From Streptomyces sp. 1331.2 (GTDB lineage Bacteria > Actinomycetota > Actinomycetes > Streptomycetales > Streptomycetaceae), in NCBI RefSeq assembly GCF_900199205.1, contig NZ_OBMJ01000001.1:2607001-2671000 (forward strand): a stretch of 64,000 nucleotides of DNA. Reading direction: 5' to 3'. Shown here one piece after another: positions 9,068 to 17,488 of this stretch; within the stretch, counting starts at the first letter, position 1, and each line of letters starts with the position of its first letter. Made by a program: the position numbers and the translations under genes. The notes beneath the pieces were generated by a model, which ran no database searches, had not been told where the DNA came from, and saw nothing but the letters and a program-made list of their open reading frames with translations.

Positions 9068-10072
9068 ATGATCGAGTTGCACGACCTGACGAAACGTTAC
9101 GGCAAGACGCTCGCGGTGGACCGGCTCAGCTTCACCGTGCCCCGGGGCGTGGTGACCGGCTTCCTCGGTCCCAACGGCGCCGGCAAGTCCACCACCATGC
9201 GCATGATCCTCGACCTCGACCGCCCCACCGGCGGCCGGGTCACCATCGACGGCAGGCGCTACGGGCAGCTCAGCGAGCCGCTCAAGTACATCGGCGCACT
9301 GCTGGAGGCCAAGGCCGTCCACCCCGGCCGCACCGCCCGCGACCACCTGCTCTGGCTCGCCCAGAGCAACCGCATCCCGGAGCGCCGGGTGGACGAGGTG
9401 CTCGCCCTGGTCGGCCTCACCCCGGTCGCCCGCAAGCGGGCCCGCGGCTTCTCGCTCGGCATGGGCCAGCGCCTGGGCATCGCCTCGGCCCTGCTCGGCG
9501 ACCCGGAGATCGTCATGTTCGACGAGCCCGTCAACGGCCTGGACCCGGAGGGCATCCTCTGGATCCGCAACCTGATGAAGCGCCTCGCCGGCGAGGGCCG
9601 GACGGTCTTCGTCTCCTCCCACCTGATGAGCGAGATGGCCGTCACCGCCGACCACCTGGTGGTCATCGGCCGGGGCCGGCTGCTCGCCGACCTGCCGATG
9701 CCGGAGTTCATCCGGCGCAACTCCCGCTCCGCCGTACGGCTGCGCAGCCCCGAGCCGGAACGGCTCCTCGACGTCCTGGCCGCCGCAGGCCTGCGGTACG
9801 AAGCGGGCCCGGACGGCTCCTGGGAGGTGGTCGACGGCGACCTCGCCCGGCTCGGCGAACTGGCCGCGGCCAACGGCGTGGTGCTGCACGAACTCAGCCC
9901 GCAACAGGCCTCGTTGGAGGAGGCGTTCATGCAGATGACGGCCGACTCGGTGGAGTACCACGCGGGCGACGGACCGGGCCGGGACGCGGCCGGCGCGGCC
10001 GGCGTCTGGGGCGCCGGCTGGAAGGCGGACGGCGCCCGGCAGACCGCCGCGGCACGGCAGGAGGAGAACTGA
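9068..10072 (+). CDS. ABC-2 type exporter, ATP-binding subunit
   Basis: Cytosolic ATPase of a two-component ABC-2 exporter. Walker A is GPNGAGKST at about residues 38-46, the signature is FSLGMGQRLGIA, and Walker B is IVMFDEPVNGLDPEG; a C-terminal DUF4162-like regulatory part and a low-complexity Gly/Ala tail follow. The 334-residue length is normal for this drug/bacteriocin exporter subfamily. The ATG at 9068 follows GGGAG. The stop at 10072 is one base from the permease start, so the two form an operon. Substrate unknown; members range from antibiotic self-protection to lipid or peptide export. Confidence 0.9.
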   Translation: MIELHDLTKRYGKTLAVDRLSFTVPRGVVTGFLGPNGAGKSTTMRMILDLDRPTGGRVTIDGRRYGQLSEPLKYIGALLEAKAVHPGRTARDHLLWLAQSNRIPERRVDEVLALVGLTPVARKRARGFSLGMGQRLGIASALLGDPEIVMFDEPVNGLDPEGILWIRNLMKRLAGEGRTVFVSSHLMSEMAVTADHLVVIGRGRLLADLPMPEFIRRNSRSAVRLRSPEPERLLDVLAAAGLRYEAGPDGSWEVVDGDLARLGELAAANGVVLHELSPQQASLEEAFMQMTADSVEYHAGDGPGRDAAGAAGVWGAGWKADGARQTAAARQEEN

Positions 10073-10073
10073 G

Positions 10074-10841
10074 ATGGCGTCCTTCCCGGCGATCCTGCGC
10101 TCCGAGTGGACGAAGATCCGCAGCGTCCGCTCGACGGTCTGGACGCTCGCGCTGACCTTCGTCGTCACCGTCGGCATCGGCGCGCTGCTGTCCCTGCTCA
10201 CCAACAACAACTTCACCGAGTTCCGCCGCAACGAGCAGACCCCGTTCGACGCCACCGGCACGGCCTTCGCCGGCATCATGCTCGGCGAGCTCGCCATCAT
10301 CGTCTTCGGCGTGCTGGCGATCGGCAACGAGTACAGCAGCGGCATGATCCGGGTCACCCTGGCCGCTGTCCCCCAGCGCGCGACCCTGCTCGGCGGCAAG
10401 GCCGCGGTGCTCGGCGCGCTCGCCCTGGTGGTCTCGCTGGTGACGGCCTTCGTCACCTTCTTCGTCGGCCAGGCGCTGCTCGGCTCGCACTCCACCACCC
10501 TCGGCGAACCGCACGTGCTGCGCGCGGTCTTCGGCGCCGCGCTGTACCTGACGATGCTCTGCCTGTTCTCGGCGGGCGTCACCACCATGCTGCACAACCA
10601 GACGCTGGCACTCGGCGTGCTGGTGCCGTTCTTCTTCCTGCTCTCGCCGATCCTCTCGGCGGTGCCGAAGGTCAAGACCCTGGCCCACTACTTCCCCGAC
10701 TACGCGGGCTCGCGGATGCTGCTGGTGTACGAGCAGCACGGCCAGCCCTACGGGCCGTGGCCCGGCTTCCTGATCTGCCTCGCCTGGACGGCCGCAGCCC
10801 TGGCCGGCGGCGCGCTGGTGCTCAAGAAGCGGGACGCGTAA
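10074..10841 (+). CDS. ABC-2 type exporter, membrane subunit
   Basis: Integral membrane partner of the preceding ATPase, 255 residues with about six predicted hydrophobic spans. The N-terminus (ILRSEWTKIRSVRSTVWT) is the amphipathic elbow typical of Streptomyces ABC-2 permeases, followed by TLALTFVVTVGIGALL and further segments, with EYSSGMIRVTLAAVP as the conserved cytosolic loop. The gene starts directly after the ATPase stop. It ends 19 bases before the convergent gene at 10861, with no obvious terminator between. Confidence 0.88.
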   Translation: MASFPAILRSEWTKIRSVRSTVWTLALTFVVTVGIGALLSLLTNNNFTEFRRNEQTPFDATGTAFAGIMLGELAIIVFGVLAIGNEYSSGMIRVTLAAVPQRATLLGGKAAVLGALALVVSLVTAFVTFFVGQALLGSHSTTLGEPHVLRAVFGAALYLTMLCLFSAGVTTMLHNQTLALGVLVPFFFLLSPILSAVPKVKTLAHYFPDYAGSRMLLVYEQHGQPYGPWPGFLICLAWTAAALAGGALVLKKRDA

Positions 10842-10860
10842 GGGAGTCGGTAACAGGCCG

Positions 10861-11184
10861 TCAGTACCGCGGAGCGCCGCGGCCTCGCAGCACGTTGGAG
10901 GCCCGGCGCTCCCGCGCTCCCCAGCAGGCCCGGTGCCAGTGCCGCCGGTCGTCCACCCCCGCGCCGTGCATCGGCCAGGCCACCACGTGGCCCATGCCCG
11001 GCGGGATCTCCTGGTCGCAGCCCGGGCAGCGGTAGGACCGTCCGGACGTCCCGGCGACCGTCTGGACCACCCAGTCGTCGCCCTGATAGCTCTCCGTGCG
11101 GCGCAGCGAACCGCCGAGCGGGGCGGTCGGCTCGATGCTCTCCTGGGGGGCGGCGCTCTTGATCCGGTTACGGCGCGGCGACAC
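10861..11184 (-). CDS. conserved small zinc-ribbon-like protein
   Basis: Protein of 107 residues found widely in Streptomyces and often loosely labelled ATP/GTP-binding; I see no P-loop. What is visible is a metal-binding style centre: YRCPGCDQEIPPGMGHVV (CPxC) followed by HWHRACW, which together offer three Cys and several His, as in HNH/zinc-ribbon folds. The N-terminus MSPRRNRIKSAAPQES is basic and unstructured. The gene is convergent with the ABC exporter and appears monocistronic. Nucleic-acid binding is a reasonable guess from the basic tail and the metal centre, but not shown. Confidence 0.75.
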   Translation of the reverse strand: MSPRRNRIKSAAPQESIEPTAPLGGSLRRTESYQGDDWVVQTVAGTSGRSYRCPGCDQEIPPGMGHVVAWPMHGAGVDDRRHWHRACWGARERRASNVLRGRGAPRY

Positions 11185-11412
11185 GGCGGACTGCCTCTCT
11201 TCCGGGGGCTCTCGGTCGTTCCAGCCTACGGCCGCCCGGCCTCCCGTTCGGCCACTATCACGGCTCCGTCGGGCGCTCCGGTGTTTTTGCCGAGATCCAC
11301 CCGATCATCGGGGAAATTCGGGTCTCCGCGTGCCATTGGCACATGACATCGGATACCCACAGGGGGAGAGGCGGGGCCCGCAGACCCTGCGCGCACCCGA
11401 GGAGGCCCAAGG

Positions 11413-12723
11413 ATGACCAAGACCAGTGCCCGTGCCGAGACCCGTCGACCCGTCGGGGTCCGGCCGCCCGCGTCCGGGCCGTCGCTGACCTCCGTCCCCC
11501 CGGTGACGGCCGTCGCGGGCGAGCCACTGCCCACGGCCCAGCGCGCCGGGACACGGCCGGCCGACACCGCGCCGGTGCGGGTCGGCCTGTTCCTGCTGTC
11601 CGCGCAGTTCCCCGGGCAGAGCCACGGCGAGGCGCTGGAGCGCACCGTCCACTCCGCCGTCGAGGCCGAACGCGCAGGCCTGGACAGCGTCTGGCTGGCC
11701 GAGCACCACTTCGTGCCGTACGGGGTCTGCCCGGACGCCGCCACGCTGGCCGGGCTGCTGCTCGGCCGTACCCGCAGGATCGGCGTCGGCACCGCGGTCA
11801 GCGTGCTCTCCACCCGCCACCCGGTGGCCCTCGGCGAGCAGGCCGCGCTGCTGCACCTCACCTCCGGTGGGCGCTTCACGCTCGGGGTCGGCCGCGGCGG
11901 GCCGTGGATCGACCTGGACGTGTTCGGCGACGGCGTGGACGCCTTCGAGCACGGCTTCCCGGAGCGGCTGGACCTGCTGCTGCGCTGGCTGCGCGGCTCC
12001 CGGGTGGGCGCGGACGGCCCCCAGTTCTCCTTCCCCGAGGTGGCGGTGGTCCCACGGGCCACCGAACCGGTGCGGCGGCCCGCCCTGAGCAGCTGGCTCG
12101 GCCTCGGCGAGCGTCCCGGCACGGTGCGCTTCCCGCGCCAGCGCCAGGACGAGGACGGCCTCGGCGAGGAGCTCACCGTCACCGGACGGCCGGTGGCCGG
12201 TCCGCCCGTGGTGGTCGCCTGCACCTCCCCCGGCGGGGTCAGGCTGGCCGCCGAGCGCGGCCTGCCGATGCTGCTCGGCATGCACTCCGGGGACGAGGAC
12301 AAGCTGCGGATGCTGGAGCTGTACCGCACCGCCTGGCTGGCCGCCGGGCGCAGCGAGGAACAGCTGCGCCGGGTGAGCCGGCGGCACGTCGCCGCCGGGG
12401 TGGCGCAGGTCGACGACCGCGCCGCGGCGGCCCGCTCCACCCTGCTGAACGCGATGCCCGGCTGGTTCGACCTCGGGCTGGGCGCGCACCGCACCGTGGA
12501 CGGCCGCGAGCGCAAGATGCGTGACGCGCGCCAGTACACCGAACTCCTCTGCGACCTGCACGCGGTGGGCACCCCGCGGCAGTGCGCCGACCGGCTGCTG
12601 GCCACCGCCGAGCGGACCGGTATCCGCCGCTTCGCGCTGCTCGCCGAGGGCAGCGGCGACCAGGACGCGACCCTGCACAACATCGCCCGGCTCGGCTCCG
12701 AGGTGCTGCCGCAACTGGCGTGA
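11413..12723 (+). CDS. LLM-class flavin-dependent oxidoreductase
   Basis: Bacterial-luciferase-like monooxygenase/reductase, 436 residues, using FMN or F420. The catalytic TIM-barrel begins at about residue 55 (VRVGLFLLSAQFPG), with LDSVWLAEHHF, the conserved RIGVGTAVSVLSTRHPVALGE segment and FTLGVGRGGPW. About 50 Pro/Ala-rich residues precede the barrel, an unusual N-terminal extension; no closer start with a better ribosome binding site was seen, and the ATG at 11413 follows CAAGG. It is monocistronic, bounded by a strong terminator at 12764-12800. The substrate is unknown. Confidence 0.85.
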   Translation: MTKTSARAETRRPVGVRPPASGPSLTSVPPVTAVAGEPLPTAQRAGTRPADTAPVRVGLFLLSAQFPGQSHGEALERTVHSAVEAERAGLDSVWLAEHHFVPYGVCPDAATLAGLLLGRTRRIGVGTAVSVLSTRHPVALGEQAALLHLTSGGRFTLGVGRGGPWIDLDVFGDGVDAFEHGFPERLDLLLRWLRGSRVGADGPQFSFPEVAVVPRATEPVRRPALSSWLGLGERPGTVRFPRQRQDEDGLGEELTVTGRPVAGPPVVVACTSPGGVRLAAERGLPMLLGMHSGDEDKLRMLELYRTAWLAAGRSEEQLRRVSRRHVAAGVAQVDDRAAAARSTLLNAMPGWFDLGLGAHRTVDGRERKMRDARQYTELLCDLHAVGTPRQCADRLLATAERTGIRRFALLAEGSGDQDATLHNIARLGSEVLPQLA

Positions 12724-12763
12724 CCGCGACCGGGGCAATGGCGGCCGGGGCGACCGCAACGCC

Positions 12764-12800
12764 GCCGCCCCCTCCCCCGCAACCGGGGGACGGGGGCGGC
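12764..12800. terminator. bidirectional GC hairpin terminator
   Basis: A nine-base outer stem (12764-12772 with 12792-12800) stacks on a five-base C/G stem across a T-A pair, with one bulged C. It lies between the convergent LLM oxidoreductase gene and the conserved gene ending at 12827. Confidence 0.75.
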
Positions 12801-12826
12801 CGGCGCCGTGGCGGTGGTACCGCCGT

Positions 12827-13219
12827 TCAGCAGTCCCGCAGTTCCTCGGACTGGTTGAGCAGCTGCTCCCGGACGGAGGTGAAGCGCGTGTACCGCGCTT
12901 CGTTGGCCTCCGACGGCAGGAACACCGCCACCCGGTGACAGTTCTGGAAGGCCAGCTGCACCCCGAAGTGGCGCTGCAGGGCGCCCCGGATGGCGTCGCT
13001 GGCCAGGGCGCGCAGCAGCTGGCCACGGGCCTGCTCGCTGGGCGGCGGCACGTGGTTGTCGGCGAAGTCGGTGCCGTCGACCTTCGCCTGGGCGACCAGC
13101 GAGCTGATCAGGTCCCAGGCGTAGGGCAGGGAGACGCGGACGCAGTCGACGAATTCCCGCTCGTCGACCTCGCCCCGCTCAGCCTTCTCCAGCAGGGCCG
13201 GTGAGACGTCGAGCGACAT
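12827..13219 (-). CDS. SCO5389-family conserved protein
   Basis: Conserved 130-residue actinomycete protein of unknown function, equivalent in position and sequence to the gene next to nucS in Streptomyces coelicolor. It begins MSLDVSPALLEKAERGEVDE, is mostly alpha-helical and acidic at the N-terminus, and contains DCVRVSLPYAWDLISSLVAQ and a later QNCHRVAVFLPSEANEARYT segment. No signal peptide or membrane span. The ATG at 13219 follows GAGGAGAATCC; a longer in-frame reading lacks such support. It is divergent from nucS across a 480-base region. The conserved pairing suggests a common context but no mechanism can be read from the sequence. Confidence 0.8.
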   Translation of the reverse strand: MSLDVSPALLEKAERGEVDEREFVDCVRVSLPYAWDLISSLVAQAKVDGTDFADNHVPPPSEQARGQLLRALASDAIRGALQRHFGVQLAFQNCHRVAVFLPSEANEARYTRFTSVREQLLNQSEELRDC

Positions 13220-13699
13220 GGATTCTCCTCTCGCGGTCCACCCGCGCGGCGCCCGGGTGGTCGTGCGTAGTCCAAGCTCAGGTGAGGGTGGGCGACATCG
13301 TGTGGGGTGTCCGGAACGCCGTGGGACAGGCGTTTCCGGCACCTTCGCGACCAGCCGCTGCGGCACGGGACGTGACGTCCCGAACACCGACAGCGCTCAG
13401 AACAGCGTGGCAGTCAACGGCGGAACAGGCCGGTCGTTCCTGTGGATTGCTTCGGAATTACGCCGTGGTGAACCAGATTGGCCGGATCCTGTCGGATCGT
13501 TCATCTGAAGTCTCCGTCCCCGTTGACAACGATCCCGCAAGCGTGCCGTCACACACCGTAGCGACCCGAGGGGATGGGCGCCAGACCCCGACGGAGGGAG
13601 CGGAACCGCTGAACCTCCATGTTCGCGGGGTTCGCGCTTTCTTCACCCCGTCGTCGCGGAATCGCATCAACTGGCCCCGGTGGGCTAGCGTGGTCGACC
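13220..13699. promoter_or_regulatory. divergent intergenic region upstream of nucS
   Basis: 480 bases without a convincing gene. It contains a TTGACA at 13523-13528 inside the near-palindrome GTTGACAAC, but no good -10 at the expected distance. Immediately before nucS a TAGCGT (13686-13691) ends eight bases before the GTG at 13700, with no ribosome binding site between, as for a leaderless transcript. Lower GC content than the coding neighbours supports a regulatory role. Confidence 0.4.
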
Positions 13700-14359
13700 G
13701 TGCGTCTCGTAATTGCCCGCTGCTCAGTCGACTATGCCGGTCGGCTCTCCGCCCATCTGCCCTCCGCCACCAGGCTCATCCTGGTCAAGGCCGACGGCAG
13801 CGTCAGCATCCACGCCGACGACCGCGCCTACAAGCCGCTCAACTGGATGTCCCCGCCGTGCGCCCTGAAGGAGGCCGACGGGGTCTGGACGGTGGAGAAC
13901 AAGGCCGGCGAGAAGCTCATCATCACGCTGGAGGAGGTGCTGCACGACTCCTCCCACGAACTCGGGGTGGACCCGGGCCTGATCAAGGACGGCGTCGAGG
14001 CGCACCTGCAGGAGCTGCTCGCGGACCGGATGGAGGTGCTCGGCGCCGGCTGGTCGCTCATCCGCCGCGAGTACCCGACCGCGATCGGCCCGGTCGACAT
14101 CCTCTGCCGCGACTCCGACGGCGCCACGGTGGCCGTCGAGATCAAGCGCCGCGGTGAGATCGACGGCGTCGAGCAGCTCACCCGCTACCTCGAACTCCTC
14201 AACCGGGACCCGCTGTTGGCCCCGGTCAAGGGCGTCTTCGCCGCGCAGGAGATCAAGCCCCAGGCCCGCGTGCTGGCCACCGACCGGGGCATCGGCTGCG
14301 TGGTCCTGGACTACGACGAGCTGCGCGGCATCGACGACGACAAGCTCAAGCTGTTCTGA
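13700..14359 (+). CDS. nucS: endonuclease NucS (EndoMS), non-canonical mismatch repair
   Basis: Mismatch-directed endonuclease that replaces MutS/MutL in actinomycetes and some archaea and acts with the DNA sliding clamp. The 219-residue protein begins [20 protein letters not shown] with the N-terminal DNA-binding and dimerisation domain. The C-terminal RecB-like nuclease domain has the PD-(D/E)xK set: Asp133 in GPVDIL, Glu147 and Lys149 in VAVEIKRR. The extreme C-terminus KLKLF fits a beta-clamp-binding tail. The GTG at 13700 gives the family N-terminus; no Shine-Dalgarno precedes it, but a -10-like box sits eight bases upstream, so the mRNA may be leaderless. The next gene ends only four bases beyond, on the other strand. 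Confidence 0.95.
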   Translation: MRLVIARCSVDYAGRLSAHLPSATRLILVKADGSVSIHADDRAYKPLNWMSPPCALKEADGVWTVENKAGEKLIITLEEVLHDSSHELGVDPGLIKDGVEAHLQELLADRMEVLGAGWSLIRREYPTAIGPVDILCRDSDGATVAVEIKRRGEIDGVEQLTRYLELLNRDPLLAPVKGVFAAQEIKPQARVLATDRGIGCVVLDYDELRGIDDDKLKLF

Positions 14360-14363
14360 CCGG

Positions 14364-16628
14364 TCAGGTCCCGGAGGTCGAGGTGGCCGTCCCGCTCGGG
14401 GTCGTCGGCGTCGCGGAGGGCGACGTCGTCGGGTTGCTCGGGGTCGGCACCGGACTCGTGGACTGGCTCGGCGCCGTCTTCGTCGGCTGCGGCCAGGTCG
14501 GCTGAGGCTGCCCCGGCTGCGGCGCCGGCGGCTGCGGCTGGCCCGGTGCGGGCGGCTGCGGCTGCTGCGGGGCCTGCGACTCGGTCGCCCCCGGCGAGGA
14601 GCTCGGCTTCTTCGACGCCGTGGCGCTCGGCGAACGCGACGCGCTGCCGCTCGCCGAGGGCTCCGCGCTGCCGCTCTGCGCCGCCGGGCTGCCCGGCACC
14701 GTGCCGGGCGCGGCCGGGCCGGTGCCGCTGCCGGAGGGCTGCGGGAACGGCGCGTCCTGGGCGCTGCCGTCGTCCAGCCGGCCACTGTGCGGGTCCTTGC
14801 CGGTACGGTCCTGCGGCCCGCTGAAGCTCATCGCCACCGCCGTCCCGAGCACCCCGAGGGTCAGGACGGCCGTGGAGACCACGACCACCCGGCGCCGCCG
14901 GCTGGACTTCAGCCGGGCCGGCACTCGGGCCGCGATCTTGCGGATGACCGGCCGGCTGGGCGCCGCGGCGGGCGCGGCGGGCGGCAGCTGCCGTCCGTCG
15001 GCGCGCAGCAGGTCGAGCATCCGGCGCGCGGAGGCGACCCCGCGCTGCTCCCCCGCGGTCGCCCGCAGGGTCAGTGCCGTCTCCAGCTCCGCGACGGCCC
15101 GGGACGGCTGCTGGACACAGAACGCGTGCACGGCCGCCTCGTGATGGAACCAGGCCTGGTCGATCGGCGAGCCGGCCCGGCGGGCCGCCTCCAGGCCGAG
15201 CTGCAGCACCCGCTCCCAGGCGCCCCAGCGCAGTGCCAGCGCCAGTGCCGGCGCCGCCGCGCGGGCGAGCTTGACCACCGCCTCGTGGCGTCCGGCGTCC
15301 CGGTCGGCGAGCAGGACGCCGATCAGTACCTCGGCCTCGGCGGCGATCTGCTCCAGCGTCACCGAGCTGTGCCCGACCCACCAGGCGAAATGCTGGGCGG
15401 CGCCGTCGACGCAGCCGAGCGGCGGCCAGTGCGGGGCGAGCAGTTCGAGCGCGCCGGCGGTCAGCCGGTGGTGCCCGCCGATGGACACCGCCAGCCCGGC
15501 GTCGGCGAGTTCGGCGAGGGCGGCCTCGCCCTGGCCGACGTCGATCAACGCGGGCAGGTGCGGCGCGGTGGGGCACTCGCCGCCGAGCGCGACGGCGAGC
15601 CGCAGCACGGCCCGCGCGGGCTCGCTCAGCCCCTCGGCGAGGCGGACGGCGGGCGAGGCGGTCTCGGCGACGGAGGGCAGCGGGACGGTGCGGCGCAACG
15701 CGTCCTCGCGGATCGCCGGGTCGGCGTCGCGGACGGGCTCCTCGACCGCGCCGAAGACGTCCATCCGGTCGTCCTCGGCGGCGACCAGCGCGTCCACCGA
15801 GACGTCCCGCTGGCGCAGCAGGGCGGCGGCCTGGACGAAGCGCAGCGGCAGGCCCTCGGACTCGAACCAGAGGTCCACCGCCCAGGCCTTCTCGGCGACG
15901 TCCAGCGGCCGTCCGGCCAGCCGGCCGGTGAGGGCGAGGCACGCGGAGCGGGAGAGCCCGGCGACGAGGTGGTCCTGCATCCGGGAGCCGGCCGCCGGCG
16001 GCGGGCTGCCCGGGGCGACGGACACCAGGAAGGCGCAGCCGGGGGCGGTGGCGAGCAGGTGCTCCAGTTCGGCGCCGGAGGGCTCGGCCTCGTCGATCAC
16101 GACGACCGCGGCGACCTCGGCGAGGTGGGCGGCCAGCTGCGCCGGATCGGGCCGGAAGCCGGGGGCGTGGTGGGTGGCGGCGAAGAGGTCCTGGAGCAGG
16201 TCGGCGGCGGTGCGGCGGTGGCCGCAGAGCTGGACGACTCCGCCGGGGGCGAGGTCGGCGGCGGCCTCGGCGACGGCCGACAGCAGCGCGCTGCGGCCCG
16301 AGCCGGCCTGGCCGACCAGGCGTATCGAGCGGCCCTCGGCGAGCAGGCCGAGCAGTTCGGCGATGTCGGCCTCGCGGTCCAGCAGCGGCAGGTCGGCGGG
16401 TCCGGCGCCGAGCGCGAGCGGGCCGACGGCCCGGCCGACGCCGCCGACCGGGCCGCGGGCGGGCTCGCTGCGTCCGATCCGGCGCGGGCGGGGCCGCCAC
16501 TCCTCGGGGCAGGGCCGGGCCTCCGAGCCCTCCGGGGCGCCGACCCCCACCAGCAGGGCGCCGGAGACCAGTTCACCGCCGCGGGTGCGGACCGCCTCCT
16601 GCCGGAACTCCCCGGATGGCTGTGCCAC
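14364..16628 (-). CDS. P-loop NTPase with TPR-like region, one membrane span and Pro/Ser/Thr tail
   Basis: Large protein of 754 residues, function unknown. After about 80 residues it has a STAND/AAA-like module: LLDREADIAELLGLL, then Walker A in LVGQAGSGRSALL and Walker B in AVVVIDEAE. A helical repeat (TPR-like) region ends with FCVQQPSRAVAELETALTL. A basic stretch (SSRRRR) precedes one transmembrane segment (VVVVSTAVLTLGVLGTAVAM), and roughly 120 residues rich in Pro, Ser, Thr and Gln follow, presumably outside the cell. I chose the GTG at 16628 because GGAG lies six bases upstream; the frame is open 40 codons further. Only four bases separate its end from nucS. It follows the STAS gene in the same direction. 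Confidence 0.8.
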   Translation of the reverse strand: MAQPSGEFRQEAVRTRGGELVSGALLVGVGAPEGSEARPCPEEWRPRPRRIGRSEPARGPVGGVGRAVGPLALGAGPADLPLLDREADIAELLGLLAEGRSIRLVGQAGSGRSALLSAVAEAAADLAPGGVVQLCGHRRTAADLLQDLFAATHHAPGFRPDPAQLAAHLAEVAAVVVIDEAEPSGAELEHLLATAPGCAFLVSVAPGSPPPAAGSRMQDHLVAGLSRSACLALTGRLAGRPLDVAEKAWAVDLWFESEGLPLRFVQAAALLRQRDVSVDALVAAEDDRMDVFGAVEEPVRDADPAIREDALRRTVPLPSVAETASPAVRLAEGLSEPARAVLRLAVALGGECPTAPHLPALIDVGQGEAALAELADAGLAVSIGGHHRLTAGALELLAPHWPPLGCVDGAAQHFAWWVGHSSVTLEQIAAEAEVLIGVLLADRDAGRHEAVVKLARAAAPALALALRWGAWERVLQLGLEAARRAGSPIDQAWFHHEAAVHAFCVQQPSRAVAELETALTLRATAGEQRGVASARRMLDLLRADGRQLPPAAPAAAPSRPVIRKIAARVPARLKSSRRRRVVVVSTAVLTLGVLGTAVAMSFSGPQDRTGKDPHSGRLDDGSAQDAPFPQPSGSGTGPAAPGTVPGSPAAQSGSAEPSASGSASRSPSATASKKPSSSPGATESQAPQQPQPPAPGQPQPPAPQPGQPQPTWPQPTKTAPSQSTSPVPTPSNPTTSPSATPTTPSGTATSTSGT

Positions 16629-16811
16629 GTTCTGCTCCGCATCGTGCTCGGCCGCCGGCGCTCCGCACCGACCGGCTGACGTCCCGGTCGCGGCCGCGGG
16701 CGGTCTCGGGGCCTGTCGCCGTCTTCTGACGGGCAGACTCTCGCACATCCGGGCCCGCCCGTGCAGGGCGGACCGGGGCCGGAGACCGGTGGGCGGCGCT
16801 GACCAGGAACG

Positions 16812-17135
16812 TTACAGCGCGACTCCGTGCGCCTCGGCGATGCCGCCGTCCACGGCGAGGATGCGGTGCAGCTTGGTGGCGACCAGCAGCCGCTGGAGCT
16901 GGGCCGGGACTGAGCGCAGCACCAGGCGCCGGCCGATCCGGCCGGCCCGCCGGTGGGTGCCCATGATCACGCCGAGGCCGGTGGCGTCCCAGAACTCCAG
17001 CCGGGCGAGGTCGAGTACGAGGTCGCCGAAGCCGCCGTCCACGGCCTGGTGCAGTCGGGCCCGCGCGTCGGCAGCGGTGCGCACGTCGAGGCGGCCTTCG
17101 ATGGCCAGCGCCCTGTGGTCGCCGGTGATGCGCAT
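16812..17135 (-). CDS. STAS-domain anti-anti-sigma factor
   Basis: Single STAS domain of 107 residues, probable anti-sigma-factor antagonist. The start MRITGDHRALAIEGRLDVRT and the segment LVLDLARLEFWDATGLGVIM match the family; the phosphorylatable residue after the central Asp is Thr (D-A-T-G-L). The ATG at 17135 follows AAGGAGGAGAGC, a strong binding site. A RsbW-type kinase or sigma factor is not encoded nearby, so its partner must be elsewhere. It precedes the P-loop membrane protein gene by 183 bases on the same strand, so the two may be co-transcribed. Confidence 0.88.
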   Translation of the reverse strand: MRITGDHRALAIEGRLDVRTAADARARLHQAVDGGFGDLVLDLARLEFWDATGLGVIMGTHRRAGRIGRRLVLRSVPAQLQRLLVATKLHRILAVDGGIAEAHGVAL

Positions 17136-17433
17136 GCTCTCCTCCTTCGCCTGGACGGCCTGTGCGGGGCGGGTCCGCCCCGGCCGTACCGGGTGCGGGA
17201 GCGGGGGGCGTTCCGGGCGGGCCGTGGCCCTGACACCCGGACCCGGTCGGAATGCCGGGTTCCCTCATCTGACGGTGTACCGGCTCCGCAGGTTGCTGGT
17301 TCCGGCCGGATCTGAAGCAACTTCACTCGTCCGAGGGAATATACGCAGGAAGCCTCCACACCTACGCTCGATTACCGCCCAAATCACCCGTCTGCGGCAC
17401 CCGGCGTGAGGAAACTCACCCGCCCTCGGTGGA

Positions 17434-17467
17434 GCGGGCCGCACGATGCTCCGATCGCACGGCCCGC
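17434..17467. terminator. terminator after 3-hydroxybutyryl-CoA dehydrogenase
   Basis: An eight-base perfect outer stem (17434-17441 with 17460-17467) and a four-base inner stem flank a symmetric CA/CA internal loop. It lies just downstream of the dehydrogenase stop on the minus strand. The remainder of the 17136-17488 gap should hold the STAS promoter, but none is convincing by eye. Confidence 0.7.
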
Positions 17468-17488
17468 CCGGTCGTTCGCCCCCGTCGG

